Below, in pieces: positions 8,866 through 17,485 of a DNA stretch of 64,000 nt; position 1 is the stretch's first letter; each line of letters starts with the position of its first letter. Location of the stretch: NCBI RefSeq assembly GCF_016735615.1, contig NZ_JAERSF010000002.1, positions 372,001 through 436,000 on the forward strand, in the 5' to 3' direction. Under the pieces are notes generated by a model. The model did no database searches. It was not told the DNA's origin and saw nothing but the letters and a program-made list of their open reading frames with translations. Position numbers and translations under genes: made by a program. This stretch comes from Flavobacterium tagetis (GTDB taxonomy: Bacteria; Bacteroidota; Bacteroidia; Flavobacteriales; Flavobacteriaceae).

Positions 8866-9339
8866 ATGAAAACTATAGCTTTATTACTATGCTTATTAGG
8901 TTTTAGTACAATTTCTATTGCTCAAAACCTTGCTTATAAGCCCGCAAACCCCAATTTTGGAGGAGATACATTTAATTATCCGTGGTTACTCAGTTCGGCT
9001 CAAGCTCAAAATGATTATAAGGATAATACAAATACAGGCTATAAGCAGCAGACAGATTTGGAGCGTTTCAAAAGTAATTTGAATAATCAGTTGCTAAACA
9101 GACTTTCTAATTCATTGTTTGATAATCAATTTGGAAACGGTACAGGAACAGGAAATGGCACTGGTACCGGCACGGGAACTGGTACCGGTACAGGAACAGG
9201 CAATGGTTCACTCTCGCCAGGGACGTATGTTTTTGGAACTCTGTCTATTGATATTTACCATTCTAATTTAGGACTTGTTGTCGATGTTTTAGATACAGAT
9301 ACGGGTGAGCAGACACAAGTAATTCTTCCAGGACAATAA
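8866..9339 (+). CDS. csgF: Curli assembly protein CsgF with Gly-Thr linker
   Basis: 157 residues from ATG 8866, with signal peptide MKTIALLLCLLGFSTISIAQ. An in-frame ATG lies upstream at 8842, but it would place the signal peptide internally. The mature N-terminus carries NPNFGG (28-33) and LLSSAQAQNDYKD (41-53), nearly identical to the CsgF region that plugs into the CsgG barrel. The residue equivalent to E. coli Asn17, which forms the second pore constriction, is Phe36 here. A low-complexity Gly-Thr/Asn tract (92-114) is inserted before the C-terminal beta domain (YVFGTLSIDIY ... DTGEQTQVILPG). CsgF acts at the cell surface, coupling secretion to nucleation. Confidence 0.92.
   Translation: MKTIALLLCLLGFSTISIAQNLAYKPANPNFGGDTFNYPWLLSSAQAQNDYKDNTNTGYKQQTDLERFKSNLNNQLLNRLSNSLFDNQFGNGTGTGNGTGTGTGTGTGTGTGNGSLSPGTYVFGTLSIDIYHSNLGLVVDVLDTDTGEQTQVILPGQ
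9139..9207 (+). repeat. Gly-Thr coding repeat inside csgF
   Basis: About 23 codons alternating Gly with Thr or Asn. All four Gly-Thr codon pairings are mixed (GGTACA, GGAACA, GGTACC, GGCACG), so the repetition is at protein level and only partial in DNA. Confidence 0.85.
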
Positions 9340-9393
9340 GTTTCGGTTTGTCTACGAAAAAAGGTTCAAGTATTATTTTAAATAAGTGAGATT

Positions 9394-10767
9394 ATGAATA
9401 AAAGTCCCCTTTTTCTATTTTTATTAATTTGTCTACTTTCAGGTTGTGGAGCATATTTTAATCAGCCTGTGGGAGTGCAGAAAGCTGTATATGGAGAAAA
9501 TACTCCAGCTACAGCCAAATTGGTCGAAATGCCAAAACCCAAAGAGCAGATAGTTGTAGGTGTATATAAATTTAAAGATCAGACAGGGCAATACAAACCT
9601 ACTGAACTTGGAAGCACCTTTAGTACGGCCGTTACACAAGGAGCCACTTCTATTTTAATAAAAGCCTTGCAAGATTCAAAATGGTTTGTGCCCATAGAGC
9701 GCGAAAATTTGGGGAATCTTTTAAACGAAAGAAATATTATTCGTTCTACACGTCAGGAATACGCTTCTAAAACAGAACCAAATGAAGCTGTCTTAACACC
9801 GCTTTTGTTTGCAGGAGTTTTGCTTGAAGGAGGTATTATTTCTTATGATACCAATATTATTACAGGCGGTTTTGGTGCCCGATATTTTGGTGCAGGCGGT
9901 TCAACGCAATACAGACAAGATAGAGTTACGGTGTATTTAAGGTTGGTTTCGACTTCAAACGGGAAAATATTAAATACAGTGTATGTTTCTAAAACGATTC
10001 TATCCCAAAGTATTGATGCTAGTTTATTTAGATATGTAAATCTAAACAGACTTTTGGAGGTTGAAACAGGTTTTACTCGAAATGAACCTATTCAAATGGC
10101 AGTGACAGAAGCTATTGAAAAAGCGGTTGAAGGACTTATTGTTGATGGAATAAAAGACAAACTTTGGGAAGTAAATGCGCCTCAAAAACAAGTTGATGAT
10201 TTTGTGGCTGAATATGACAGAGAAAGAAGCGAAGCCGATTTAGCACAATTATATGATAGAAAGCTGACAGAAAGAAGAGCACGTTTTGGAATTGAAGCTT
10301 CAGGAGGAGTTGCATTAATACAAGGAGATTATCCGAATCCAGTTCCGAGGCCACTAATTAGAGGTGCTGCAAAATTTTTCTTTACACCAACACTTGCTTT
10401 AAGTGCTTCATCAAATGCATTTTGGCTGGAAAATAAAAATAAGCTTGACGTAGGATATCTTTCTTTAGATATCAATTTAGAATGTTTGGTTTTGCCTCGT
10501 GATGTATTTACTCCATATGTTTTTGCAGGAACCGGAATTGAGTTCAATAAAAAATACGAAAATATAGCCAGTAAAGTTCAGTGCGGCGCTGGAGTAGAAT
10601 ATCTAGCAACCAATTATTTAGGCATAAAAGCCTTTGGTGAGTTTAATGTTCCTTTTAGTGATAATGTAGATTACCTAGTTAGCGGTATTCGAGACGATTA
10701 TTACTGGCGGTTTGGTTTAGGATTGACCTATTATTTTCCCAAAAGCAACAATTACAAGAAAAAATAG
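9394..10767 (+). CDS. csgG: Curli secretion pore CsgG with C-terminal beta-barrel-like extension
   Basis: A 457-residue outer-membrane lipoprotein (lipobox LSGC, Cys18). Residues 50-275 match CsgG closely: VYKFKDQTGQYKP, FSTAVTQGATSILIKALQDS, IERENLGNLLNERNIIR, GGFGARYFG and SKTILSQ. CsgG forms the nonameric channel that exports curlin subunits. In the constriction loop (KPTELGSTFSTAV, 68-80) the Phe of E. coli Phe56 is kept (Phe76). The Asn55 position is Thr, and the Tyr51 position is Thr or Glu with one extra residue. E. coli CsgG ends near residue 277. Here a charged linker (275-297) leads to about 160 residues of alternating amphipathic strands ending in GLGLTYYFP, like a small outer-membrane barrel. 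Confidence 0.92.
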   Translation: MNKSPLFLFLLICLLSGCGAYFNQPVGVQKAVYGENTPATAKLVEMPKPKEQIVVGVYKFKDQTGQYKPTELGSTFSTAVTQGATSILIKALQDSKWFVPIERENLGNLLNERNIIRSTRQEYASKTEPNEAVLTPLLFAGVLLEGGIISYDTNIITGGFGARYFGAGGSTQYRQDRVTVYLRLVSTSNGKILNTVYVSKTILSQSIDASLFRYVNLNRLLEVETGFTRNEPIQMAVTEAIEKAVEGLIVDGIKDKLWEVNAPQKQVDDFVAEYDRERSEADLAQLYDRKLTERRARFGIEASGGVALIQGDYPNPVPRPLIRGAAKFFFTPTLALSASSNAFWLENKNKLDVGYLSLDINLECLVLPRDVFTPYVFAGTGIEFNKKYENIASKVQCGAGVEYLATNYLGIKAFGEFNVPFSDNVDYLVSGIRDDYYWRFGLGLTYYFPKSNNYKKK

Positions 10768-10845
10768 TAGACTCTCATAATATTTTAAGGCTTTTATGGA
10801 ATAATTAATTATAGGAGTAAATACAAAATAAGGTTTAATAAAAAT

Positions 10846-12333
10846 ATGTCTCAAATGAAAATAGGTTTAAAAATTTTGGCGTGCTTTATTCTTCTGATGT
10901 CTTGTAGTGAAGAACAGCTTGAAGAAACAGGAACAGGAAAAATAAAAGGGAGAGTTGTTGATGTGCGAGCATATACGGGAATCGAAAATGCGCGTGTTTC
11001 TTCGAATCCCACTACGAGTACAGTTTATACCGATAAAGATGGCTACTTTACAATTGAAAATGTGCCCGCCGGGAAATATGCTTTTCAGGCTCAAAAAGAT
11101 GGTTTCATTGCTAGATTTGTACCTGCGACAATAGAAAAAGATATTGAAATCGAAGTCATTTTTGAGTTAGAAGTATCAACTGCCACTAATAAACCGCCAG
11201 AAATTCCTGTACTTACAGCACCTGCAGACAATGTTACTGGCCAGGCTTTAAGCCTTGATCTGACTTGGACAGCCAAAGATCCTGAAGGTGACCCGCTTAC
11301 TTATACAGTTACAGTAAAAAATGGAACAACTGATGAGGTCAAAACATATTCTGATCTTAAAACAACAACTTTAAATATTAAGGATTTAAGTTTTAGTACC
11401 AAATATTACTGGCAGGTAACAGTTAGTGACGGAATAAATAAACCTATAAATAGTGTAACGAACTCATTTAGAACATTGGCCTTTCCAAATCCAAGATTTA
11501 TGTATGTCAAAAAAATAAAAAACAACAATGTTATTTTTACGGCAGATGAAGATGGAAATGAGCTTCAATTATCTTCGGCTGAGGTAAATAGCTTTAGACC
11601 AAGAAAAAATTTAAGTATTAACAGAATTGCTTATATAAGTTCTGACGGATCTTTATACCAGATTTTCAGTATGAATCCTGATGGTACAGATGTTAAAAAA
11701 ATCACCAATTTTATACCAGTTGCGGGCTTTAATATGGATAATGTGAGCTATTCTTGGAGTACAAACGGAAGTCAGCTAATTTATCCGAATTTTGATAAAC
11801 TTTACCGTATAAATTCAGACGGATCAGGTTTGATTCAGTTGTTTAAAACACCAAACGGTAAATTTATTTCTGAATGTGAATGGAGTCGCGATGGAAGCCA
11901 GATTGTTTTGAAAGTAAATGATGTTTCTGGCTATAGTGTAGAAATCTACGCAATTGATATGAGTGGAAATGTTTTGTACCAAGTGCTTTCTGGAGTAACT
12001 GGAGGTGCTAGCGGAATTGACATTTCTATTGATAATTCAAAAGTTATATACACTAGAGATGTTTCTGGGTTTGAAAATTCAGATTATAGAAGATTAGATT
12101 CCAGAATATTTATTTACACTGTGGCTACAAATGCTTCGGCAGAATTAGATTCACAAAAAGAAAACGGTTTTAATGATTTGGATGTTAAATTCTCGCCAAA
12201 CGAGGCAGAGGTAATATTTGTGAATACATCAAATGATGGTTTATCTGCCAAAAATATTCAAAAAACAAGTGTGTCTAATAGCTCAACAAGGACAACTTTG
12301 TTCCAAAATGCTTCAATGCCAGATTGGAAATAA
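10846..12333 (+). CDS. Curli-locus lipoprotein: carboxypeptidase-like, FnIII and beta-propeller domains
   Basis: 495 residues with a lipoprotein signal (LLMSCSEE). ATG 10855 is an equally good start and gives a more typical signal peptide. A carboxypeptidase-regulatory-like beta-sandwich (about 32-105, GKIKGRVVD ... TDKDGYFTIENVPAGKY) is followed by a fibronectin type III-like domain (about 115-210, LTWTAKDPEGDPLTYTV). A TolB/WD-type propeller follows (about 215-495), with repeats such as SMNPDGTDVKKIT, RINSDGSGLIQL and WSRDGSQIVLKV. It follows csgG by 78 bases and a strong terminator comes after it, so it belongs to the curli transcription unit. A surface scaffold or fibre-anchoring role is inferred only. 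Confidence 0.8.
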   Translation: MSQMKIGLKILACFILLMSCSEEQLEETGTGKIKGRVVDVRAYTGIENARVSSNPTTSTVYTDKDGYFTIENVPAGKYAFQAQKDGFIARFVPATIEKDIEIEVIFELEVSTATNKPPEIPVLTAPADNVTGQALSLDLTWTAKDPEGDPLTYTVTVKNGTTDEVKTYSDLKTTTLNIKDLSFSTKYYWQVTVSDGINKPINSVTNSFRTLAFPNPRFMYVKKIKNNNVIFTADEDGNELQLSSAEVNSFRPRKNLSINRIAYISSDGSLYQIFSMNPDGTDVKKITNFIPVAGFNMDNVSYSWSTNGSQLIYPNFDKLYRINSDGSGLIQLFKTPNGKFISECEWSRDGSQIVLKVNDVSGYSVEIYAIDMSGNVLYQVLSGVTGGASGIDISIDNSKVIYTRDVSGFENSDYRRLDSRIFIYTVATNASAELDSQKENGFNDLDVKFSPNEAEVIFVNTSNDGLSAKNIQKTSVSNSSTRTTLFQNASMPDWK

Positions 12334-12376
12334 TTTATAAAAATAGAAGTTTCATGATTAATTTTTATTTTGGATG

Positions 12377-12409
12377 ATCGGCAGAATATAAACTTCTGCC
12401 GATTTTTTT
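12377..12409 (+). terminator. Terminator closing the curli locus
   Basis: A perfect 10-bp stem (12377-12386 with 12394-12403, core ATCGGCAGAA/TTCTGCCGAT), 7-base loop, then a T run. Confidence 0.92.
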
Positions 12410-12453
12410 ATCAATCAAATAATCGAATAAGTCAAAGAATTAAAAAAAGGGAT

Positions 12454-12461
12454 TATCTTTG
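12454..12461 (+). promoter_or_regulatory. Promoter -7 element of purM
   Basis: TATCTTTG matches TAnnTTTG 26 bases before the purM ATG. No clear TTG box is seen upstream. Confidence 0.45.
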
Positions 12462-12487
12462 CACCACATCAACACAAACTAATTTTC

Positions 12488-13666
12488 ATGAGTTCAGATT
12501 CTAGCAAAAGATATGCACAAAGAGGTGTTTCGGCATCAAAAGAAGACGTACATAACGCTATAAAAAATATTGACAAAGGTTTATTTCCACAAGCATTCTG
12601 TAAAATTGTTCCTGATTATCTAACACAGGATGATGAACACTGTCTTATAATGCATGCAGATGGAGCAGGTACAAAGTCGTCTTTGGCGTATATGTATTGG
12701 AAAGAAACTGGAGATCTTTCAGTTTGGAAAGGAATCGCTCAGGACGCTTTAATCATGAATATTGACGATTTATTATGTGTTGGAGCAACAGATAATATTC
12801 TGCTTTCTTCAACTATTGGAAGAAATAAAAATTTAATTCCGGCTGAAGTTATTTCTGCAATTATTAACGGAACAGAAGAATTAATTAACGAATTAAAATC
12901 ATTCGGAGTTACCATTCATTCAACAGGAGGAGAAACTGCGGATGTTGGAGATGTTGTTAGAACTATTATTGTAGATTCTACTGTAACAGCTAGAATGAAA
13001 CGCTCTGATGTTGTAGATAATGCAAATATTCAAGCAGGAGACGTAATTGTTGGTTTGGCTTCTTTTGGTCAAGCAACTTACGAAAAAAGCTATAACGGCG
13101 GAATGGGAAGCAACGGATTAACTTCTGCACGTCACGACGTTTTCGGAAAATATTTAGCTAAAAAATATCCAGAAAGTTACGATGCAGCGGTTCCAGAAGA
13201 TTTAATTTATTCAGGACAAGTAAATTTAACTGACGAAGTAGAAAATAGCCCAATAAATGCGGGTCAGTTAGTGCTTTCGCCAACTAGAACTTACGCTCCA
13301 ATTATCAAAAAGATTTTAGATAAGTACACACCAGAAGATATTCATGGAATGGTGCATTGCAGCGGTGGTGCACAGACTAAAATTTTGCATTTTGTAAAAG
13401 ATTTGCATGTTATAAAAGACAATTTATTTCCAGTTCCGCCATTGTTCAAGTTAATTCAAGAACAATCAAAAACAGATTGGAAAGAAATGTATCAGGTTTT
13501 CAACTGTGGTCATAGAATGGAGCTTTACGTTCCAGAAAATATTGCACAAGATATTATTGAAATTTCTAAATCATTCAATGTAGATGCACAAATTGTTGGT
13601 AGAGTAGAGGCATCAGATTCTAAAAAACTGACTATTATTAGTGAATACGGAACATTCAATTATTAA
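12488..13666 (+). CDS. purM: Phosphoribosylformylglycinamidine cyclo-ligase (AIR synthetase)
   Basis: 392 residues. It closes the imidazole ring in purine biosynthesis (FGAM + ATP to AIR) in the cytoplasm. Signature segments are MHADGAGTKSSLAYM near residue 57, NIDDLLCVGATDNILLSSTIGRN, HSTGGETADVGDVVRT and a C-terminal MVHCSGGAQTKI. The protein is longer than the roughly 345 residues of E. coli PurM, as in the Bacteroidetes form, which often carries an AIR-synthase-related label. It is monocistronic, with no other pur gene nearby. Confidence 0.88.
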   Translation: MSSDSSKRYAQRGVSASKEDVHNAIKNIDKGLFPQAFCKIVPDYLTQDDEHCLIMHADGAGTKSSLAYMYWKETGDLSVWKGIAQDALIMNIDDLLCVGATDNILLSSTIGRNKNLIPAEVISAIINGTEELINELKSFGVTIHSTGGETADVGDVVRTIIVDSTVTARMKRSDVVDNANIQAGDVIVGLASFGQATYEKSYNGGMGSNGLTSARHDVFGKYLAKKYPESYDAAVPEDLIYSGQVNLTDEVENSPINAGQLVLSPTRTYAPIIKKILDKYTPEDIHGMVHCSGGAQTKILHFVKDLHVIKDNLFPVPPLFKLIQEQSKTDWKEMYQVFNCGHRMELYVPENIAQDIIEISKSFNVDAQIVGRVEASDSKKLTIISEYGTFNY

Positions 13667-13784
13667 TAATATAGTTGCAAAGATTCAAAGGTTCAGAGTT
13701 GCAAAGGTTTTGTAGCTTTTAAAATAATTATTATATTTAGAGATGCGCAATTGTGCATCTCTATGTTTTTAAATACTTTACATT

Positions 13785-14141
13785 ATGTACGAATTACTTT
13801 TTTGGAGATATCTAGACGAAATTTACCTGAACAATCAAGAAGTTTATGAAGCGCTACTTGAAAAAGAAGAAGTAGAAGGTTTAGCTATTCTTCAAGTTGA
13901 AGTAATCGTAAATAGAATTAATTCTGTTTTTTCAGATTGGGAGCGTGTTGACGAAAACAGTTGGAAAAATCCAAAAGGAAAAGGTGCATTTCAAGTTATT
14001 ACTACACCACAAAGTATAAAAATTGACTGCTACGGAACAGAAGGAAAAACCATGAATAAACTAGTAGATATCATGGAAGAATTCAAATGTCCGCTTTACG
14101 ATCCGCAAGTTCCAGAACGTTATGATGAAATGAACGAGTAG
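13785..14141 (+). CDS. Conserved hypothetical protein (118 aa)
   Basis: A small acidic soluble protein with no signal peptide, membrane segment or recognised motif. It starts MYELLFWRYLDEIYLNNQ and alternates helical (EVYEALLEKEEVEGLAILQVEVIVNRI) and strand-like parts. The proper coding bias and clean ATG suggest a real gene. It follows purM in the same direction after 118 bases that contain a short copy of the GGTTCAAAG repeat family. No function can be assigned. Confidence 0.65.
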   Translation: MYELLFWRYLDEIYLNNQEVYEALLEKEEVEGLAILQVEVIVNRINSVFSDWERVDENSWKNPKGKGAFQVITTPQSIKIDCYGTEGKTMNKLVDIMEEFKCPLYDPQVPERYDEMNE

Positions 14142-14142
14142 A

Positions 14143-14222
14143 TAATTGTTAATGGTGAATTATTAATTAAGAATCACCATCAATACAATTAACAATTTAC
14201 CATTCACAATTCACAATTAAAA
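14143..14222. repeat. Intergenic AT-rich repeat element
   Basis: Related words in opposite orientation (TTGTTAATGGTGAATT and TTACCATTCACAATTCACAATT) fill the gap between two convergent genes. This type of iterated sequence is common between Flavobacterium genes. Confidence 0.5.
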
Positions 14223-14846
14223 TTATCCATTTTTCAAAAGCAAATTCTGTTCTTTTCTTAGTTTAACAACCAATTGATCAACATACGTTTTTATTTTCTG
14301 CGGAAGCGTATTCCAATTTTGATCCTTTTTAAAACTTCTGCAATAGTCTAAATCGCATTCAACAGCACGAATTGCATACTTTTTGTTTTTGTAAACTGTA
14401 ATAATCTTTACGCGTCTTATATCATTATATTCAGTTCTTGTTCCGTAAACAATTACAGGATCAATGTAACCGTCTCCGTCAATATCTTTTGTGCTGCAAT
14501 ATTTTGTCCAGAACCAAATGTCAGTTTCTTTTGGTTCATAATCTTCAAGCAAATCATTAATTCTCCATTTTTCTAAAAATCCGCCGTGATCATTAATTAC
14601 ACAAATAGCTTGAATTTTGGTATTTAAAGTATCTTTTTTAGAAATTGTTTTCTGATTTTCGCCTAAAACCAATTCATAAACACCATCTTTATCGCTAAAT
14701 TCAAATGCTTTATAAATAGGAAAATCTGTTACACCTTCAAGTTCACGTTGCGAAATTTCTTGTTTGGTTAATCTATGGCTTTCAATTTTTTGAGAAAAAA
14801 TAAATGAAGTAGAAAATAAAAGTAAAATTAAAAGATATTTTTTCAT
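14223..14846 (-). CDS. Secreted protein, similar to M949_RS01915-type surface polysaccharide proteins
   Basis: 207 residues with a clear signal peptide (MKKYLLILLLFSTSFIFSQ). A calcium-binding-like DIDGDGYIDPVIVYGT sits near residue 120, and the region around it (KAFEFSDKDGVYELVLGE) is beta-rich. The architecture fits the small periplasmic family named after a Riemerella gene implicated in surface polysaccharide. I recognise this only from general pattern, so function is tentative. It is convergent with the preceding small gene. Confidence 0.6.
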   Translation of the reverse strand: MKKYLLILLLFSTSFIFSQKIESHRLTKQEISQRELEGVTDFPIYKAFEFSDKDGVYELVLGENQKTISKKDTLNTKIQAICVINDHGGFLEKWRINDLLEDYEPKETDIWFWTKYCSTKDIDGDGYIDPVIVYGTRTEYNDIRRVKIITVYKNKKYAIRAVECDLDYCRSFKKDQNWNTLPQKIKTYVDQLVVKLRKEQNLLLKNG

Positions 14847-14983
14847 GTTTAGATTCGGCGTTTAATATATCAAAGATATTTAAACCTTTTGAAATCTTGC
14901 TAAATTTATGTTTTTTAAAAATAGATTTTATTGTACTTTTCTACATTCAAATGACAAAAAAGATTTCAAAGAAAAACTATATT

Positions 14984-17308
14984 ATGATCAGAATAAAGCA
15001 CAGTAATTTTCTTCTTGTATTGATATTACTTTCGGTTGCTAATGTAATGGCGCAAAAAAAGACAATTCAAAGCAAAAACCTTATCCAGTACGTAGATCCA
15101 ATGATTGGAACGGCAAAAATGGGACATACTTATCCAGGAGCAACAGTTCCTTTTGGAAGCGTACAATTGAGCCCAGAAACCGATACAATTGCTTATAGTT
15201 TAAACGGAAAATATAACGGAGAAGTTTATAAATACTGCGCTGGCTATCAGTACGAAGACAAAACGATTGTTGGCTTTAGCCATACCCATTTCAGCGGGAC
15301 AGGACATTCAGATTTGGGCGATTTCTTAATTATGCCAACAACGGGTAAACTGCAATTAAATCCAGGAGTGGCATCAAAACCATTATCAGGTTATAGATCG
15401 GCATTTTCGCATTCGACAGAAAAGGCTGAGCCAGCATATTATAGCGTTTTTTTGGAAGATCATAAAATAAAAGCAGAGTTGACGGCAACTACTCGTGTTG
15501 GAATGCATCAATACACTTTTCCAAAATCTGATGAGGCGCATATCATTTTAGATTTGACTTCAGGAATTTACAATTATGATAAAAAGAATGTCTGGACTTT
15601 TGTTCGTATAGAAAATGATACGTTAATAACAGGATACCGCCAAACAAATGGCTGGGCAAGAACTCGAACAGTTTATTTTGCAATGTCATTCAATAAACCA
15701 ATTAAAAGCTACGGACAAGCTGCTCAGGAAAAAAGCGTTTACAGAGGTTTCTGGGGAAGATTTGATCAAACGAAAAACTTTCCAGAAATGGCGGGACAAA
15801 ACCTAAAATTGTTTTTTGATTTTGATACAAATGAAGGAGAAAAAATCAAAATCAAAATGGCATTGTCGCCTGTGAGTTCTGCTGGAGCATTGGAAAATAT
15901 GAAAAAAGAAACTCCTGATTGGGATTTTGAAAAAGTAAAAAAGCAAAGTCAGGAAGTTTGGAATAAAGAACTGAATAAAGTTCAGGTTGAAACCATTCAA
16001 AAAGAAGATTTGGTTAATTTTTATACCGCAATGTATCATGCATTTTTGGGACCAACCGAATACATGGATTTAGACGGAAATTATAAAGGTTTGGATATGA
16101 ATGTTCATAAAGCCGAAAACTTTACCAATTATACCAGTTACTCGCTTTGGGATACGTATCGTGCTTTGCATCCATTATTTAATATTGTACAACCAAAAAG
16201 AAACGCAGATATGGTGAGTTCGATGTTGGCACATTCGGATCAGAGTGTTCATAAAATGCTTCCAATTTGGTCACATTACGCAAATGAAAATTGGTGTATG
16301 ATTGGATATCATTCTGTTTCAGTTGTGGCAGATGCAATTGTAAAAGGCAATATTAGTTTCGATGTCGAAAAAGCACTTCAAGCTTGTGTAAATACTGCAA
16401 AAGTACCGTATTATGATGGTTTGGAATTTTACATGAATAAAGGATATGTTCCGGAAGACAAAAGCGGTGCTTCAGTTTCTAAAACCTTAGAATATGCTTA
16501 TGATGACTGGGCAATTGCTCAGGCAGCGAAGAAATTAGGAAAGACAGATATTTATAATGAATTCATCGATAGATCGAAAAATTATAAAAATGTCTATGAT
16601 GAAAAAATAGGTTTTATGCGTCCAAAATTGAATGACGGAACTTTCAAAAAAGAATTTGATCCATTAGATACGCACGGACAAGGTTTTATTGAAGGAAATT
16701 CTTGGAATTACAGTTTATACGTTCCGCAAGATCCTGCTGATATGATTCAATTGATGGGAGGAAATGAGAAATTTAAAGTTCGTTTAGATTCACTTTTCAA
16801 TATGCATCTTCCAGACAAATATTTTGAAAATACAGAAGACATAACAAGAGACGGAATCATTGGAAATTATGTTCACGGAAATGAGCCTTCGCATCACGTT
16901 GTATATTTGTATAACTGGACAGATTCTCCTTGGAAATCTCAAGATAAAATTAGAATGATCTTGAAAAAAATGTACCGAAATGGCGCTGACGGTTTAGGCG
17001 GAAATGATGATTTCGGGCAAATGAGTGCTTGGTATATTTTTAGCAGTTTAGGATTTTATCCAGTTGCTCCAGGTTCTGATGAATATGCATTAGGAAGTCC
17101 GTTGCTAAAAAATGCCATTTTAAATTTAGAAAACGGAAAAACTTTTGAGGTGGAAACTGTAAACCAATCGGATAAAAATGTTTTTGTGAGCAAAGTTCTA
17201 CTCAACGGAAAACAATTGGAAAAACCGTTTTTGAAACATGCTGATGTTATAAATGGCGGGAAGATTACATTTTATATGAGTAACAAGCCAAATAAAAATA
17301 GCTATTAA
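14984..17308 (+). CDS. GH92 family alpha-mannosidase
   Basis: 774 residues from ATG 14984, which begins a signal peptide (MIRIKHSNFLLVLILLSVANVMAQ). Upstream in-frame starts (14951, 14897) would bury the signal. GH92 hallmarks are YVDPMIGTAKMGHTYPGATVPFG at the mature N-terminus, GFSHTHFSGTGHSDLGDF, YTSYSLWDTYRALHP, GFIEGNSWNYSLYVPQD and a C-terminal GNDDFGQMSAWYIFSSLGFYP. GH92 enzymes are calcium-dependent exo-alpha-mannosidases acting on N-glycans or mannans. Here the enzyme is periplasmic or secreted. It stands alone, without SusCD neighbours. Confidence 0.92.
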   Translation: MIRIKHSNFLLVLILLSVANVMAQKKTIQSKNLIQYVDPMIGTAKMGHTYPGATVPFGSVQLSPETDTIAYSLNGKYNGEVYKYCAGYQYEDKTIVGFSHTHFSGTGHSDLGDFLIMPTTGKLQLNPGVASKPLSGYRSAFSHSTEKAEPAYYSVFLEDHKIKAELTATTRVGMHQYTFPKSDEAHIILDLTSGIYNYDKKNVWTFVRIENDTLITGYRQTNGWARTRTVYFAMSFNKPIKSYGQAAQEKSVYRGFWGRFDQTKNFPEMAGQNLKLFFDFDTNEGEKIKIKMALSPVSSAGALENMKKETPDWDFEKVKKQSQEVWNKELNKVQVETIQKEDLVNFYTAMYHAFLGPTEYMDLDGNYKGLDMNVHKAENFTNYTSYSLWDTYRALHPLFNIVQPKRNADMVSSMLAHSDQSVHKMLPIWSHYANENWCMIGYHSVSVVADAIVKGNISFDVEKALQACVNTAKVPYYDGLEFYMNKGYVPEDKSGASVSKTLEYAYDDWAIAQAAKKLGKTDIYNEFIDRSKNYKNVYDEKIGFMRPKLNDGTFKKEFDPLDTHGQGFIEGNSWNYSLYVPQDPADMIQLMGGNEKFKVRLDSLFNMHLPDKYFENTEDITRDGIIGNYVHGNEPSHHVVYLYNWTDSPWKSQDKIRMILKKMYRNGADGLGGNDDFGQMSAWYIFSSLGFYPVAPGSDEYALGSPLLKNAILNLENGKTFEVETVNQSDKNVFVSKVLLNGKQLEKPFLKHADVINGGKITFYMSNKPNKNSY

Positions 17309-17309
17309 G

Positions 17310-17376
17310 TGTCACCCTGAGCGGAGTCGAAGGGCTTTTATGATGAAAAGTGGTTTCGACTTCGCTCAGCCTGACA
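17310..17376. repeat. Palindromic intergenic repeat (GCGGAGTCGAAG type)
   Basis: Left arm 17310-17332 (TGTCACCCTGAGCGGAGTCG...) and a nearly complementary right arm 17354-17376 (...TTCGCTCAGCCTGACA) form an imperfect hairpin of about 22 bp. The GH92 stop codon is adjacent, and a second copy lies at 17939-18014. Confidence 0.75.
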
Positions 17377-17485
17377 AAAAAAGCCAATCAGCAAGAATAA
17401 TAATAGATTCGAGAAAATTTGTGCAATTCGTGGCAAAACAACAAAAAACTTCACGAAATTTGCACTTCAAATAAAGACAATCAAT

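Noticed and set aside
9139..9207. Phase-variable microsatellite in csgF
   Set aside because: The unit is six bases with mixed codons, so slippage would be in frame and rare; there is no sign of on/off switching.
13667..13784. Small RNA or tRNA after purM
   Set aside because: Only a fragment of the GGTTCAAAG repeat family is visible; no cloverleaf or terminator.
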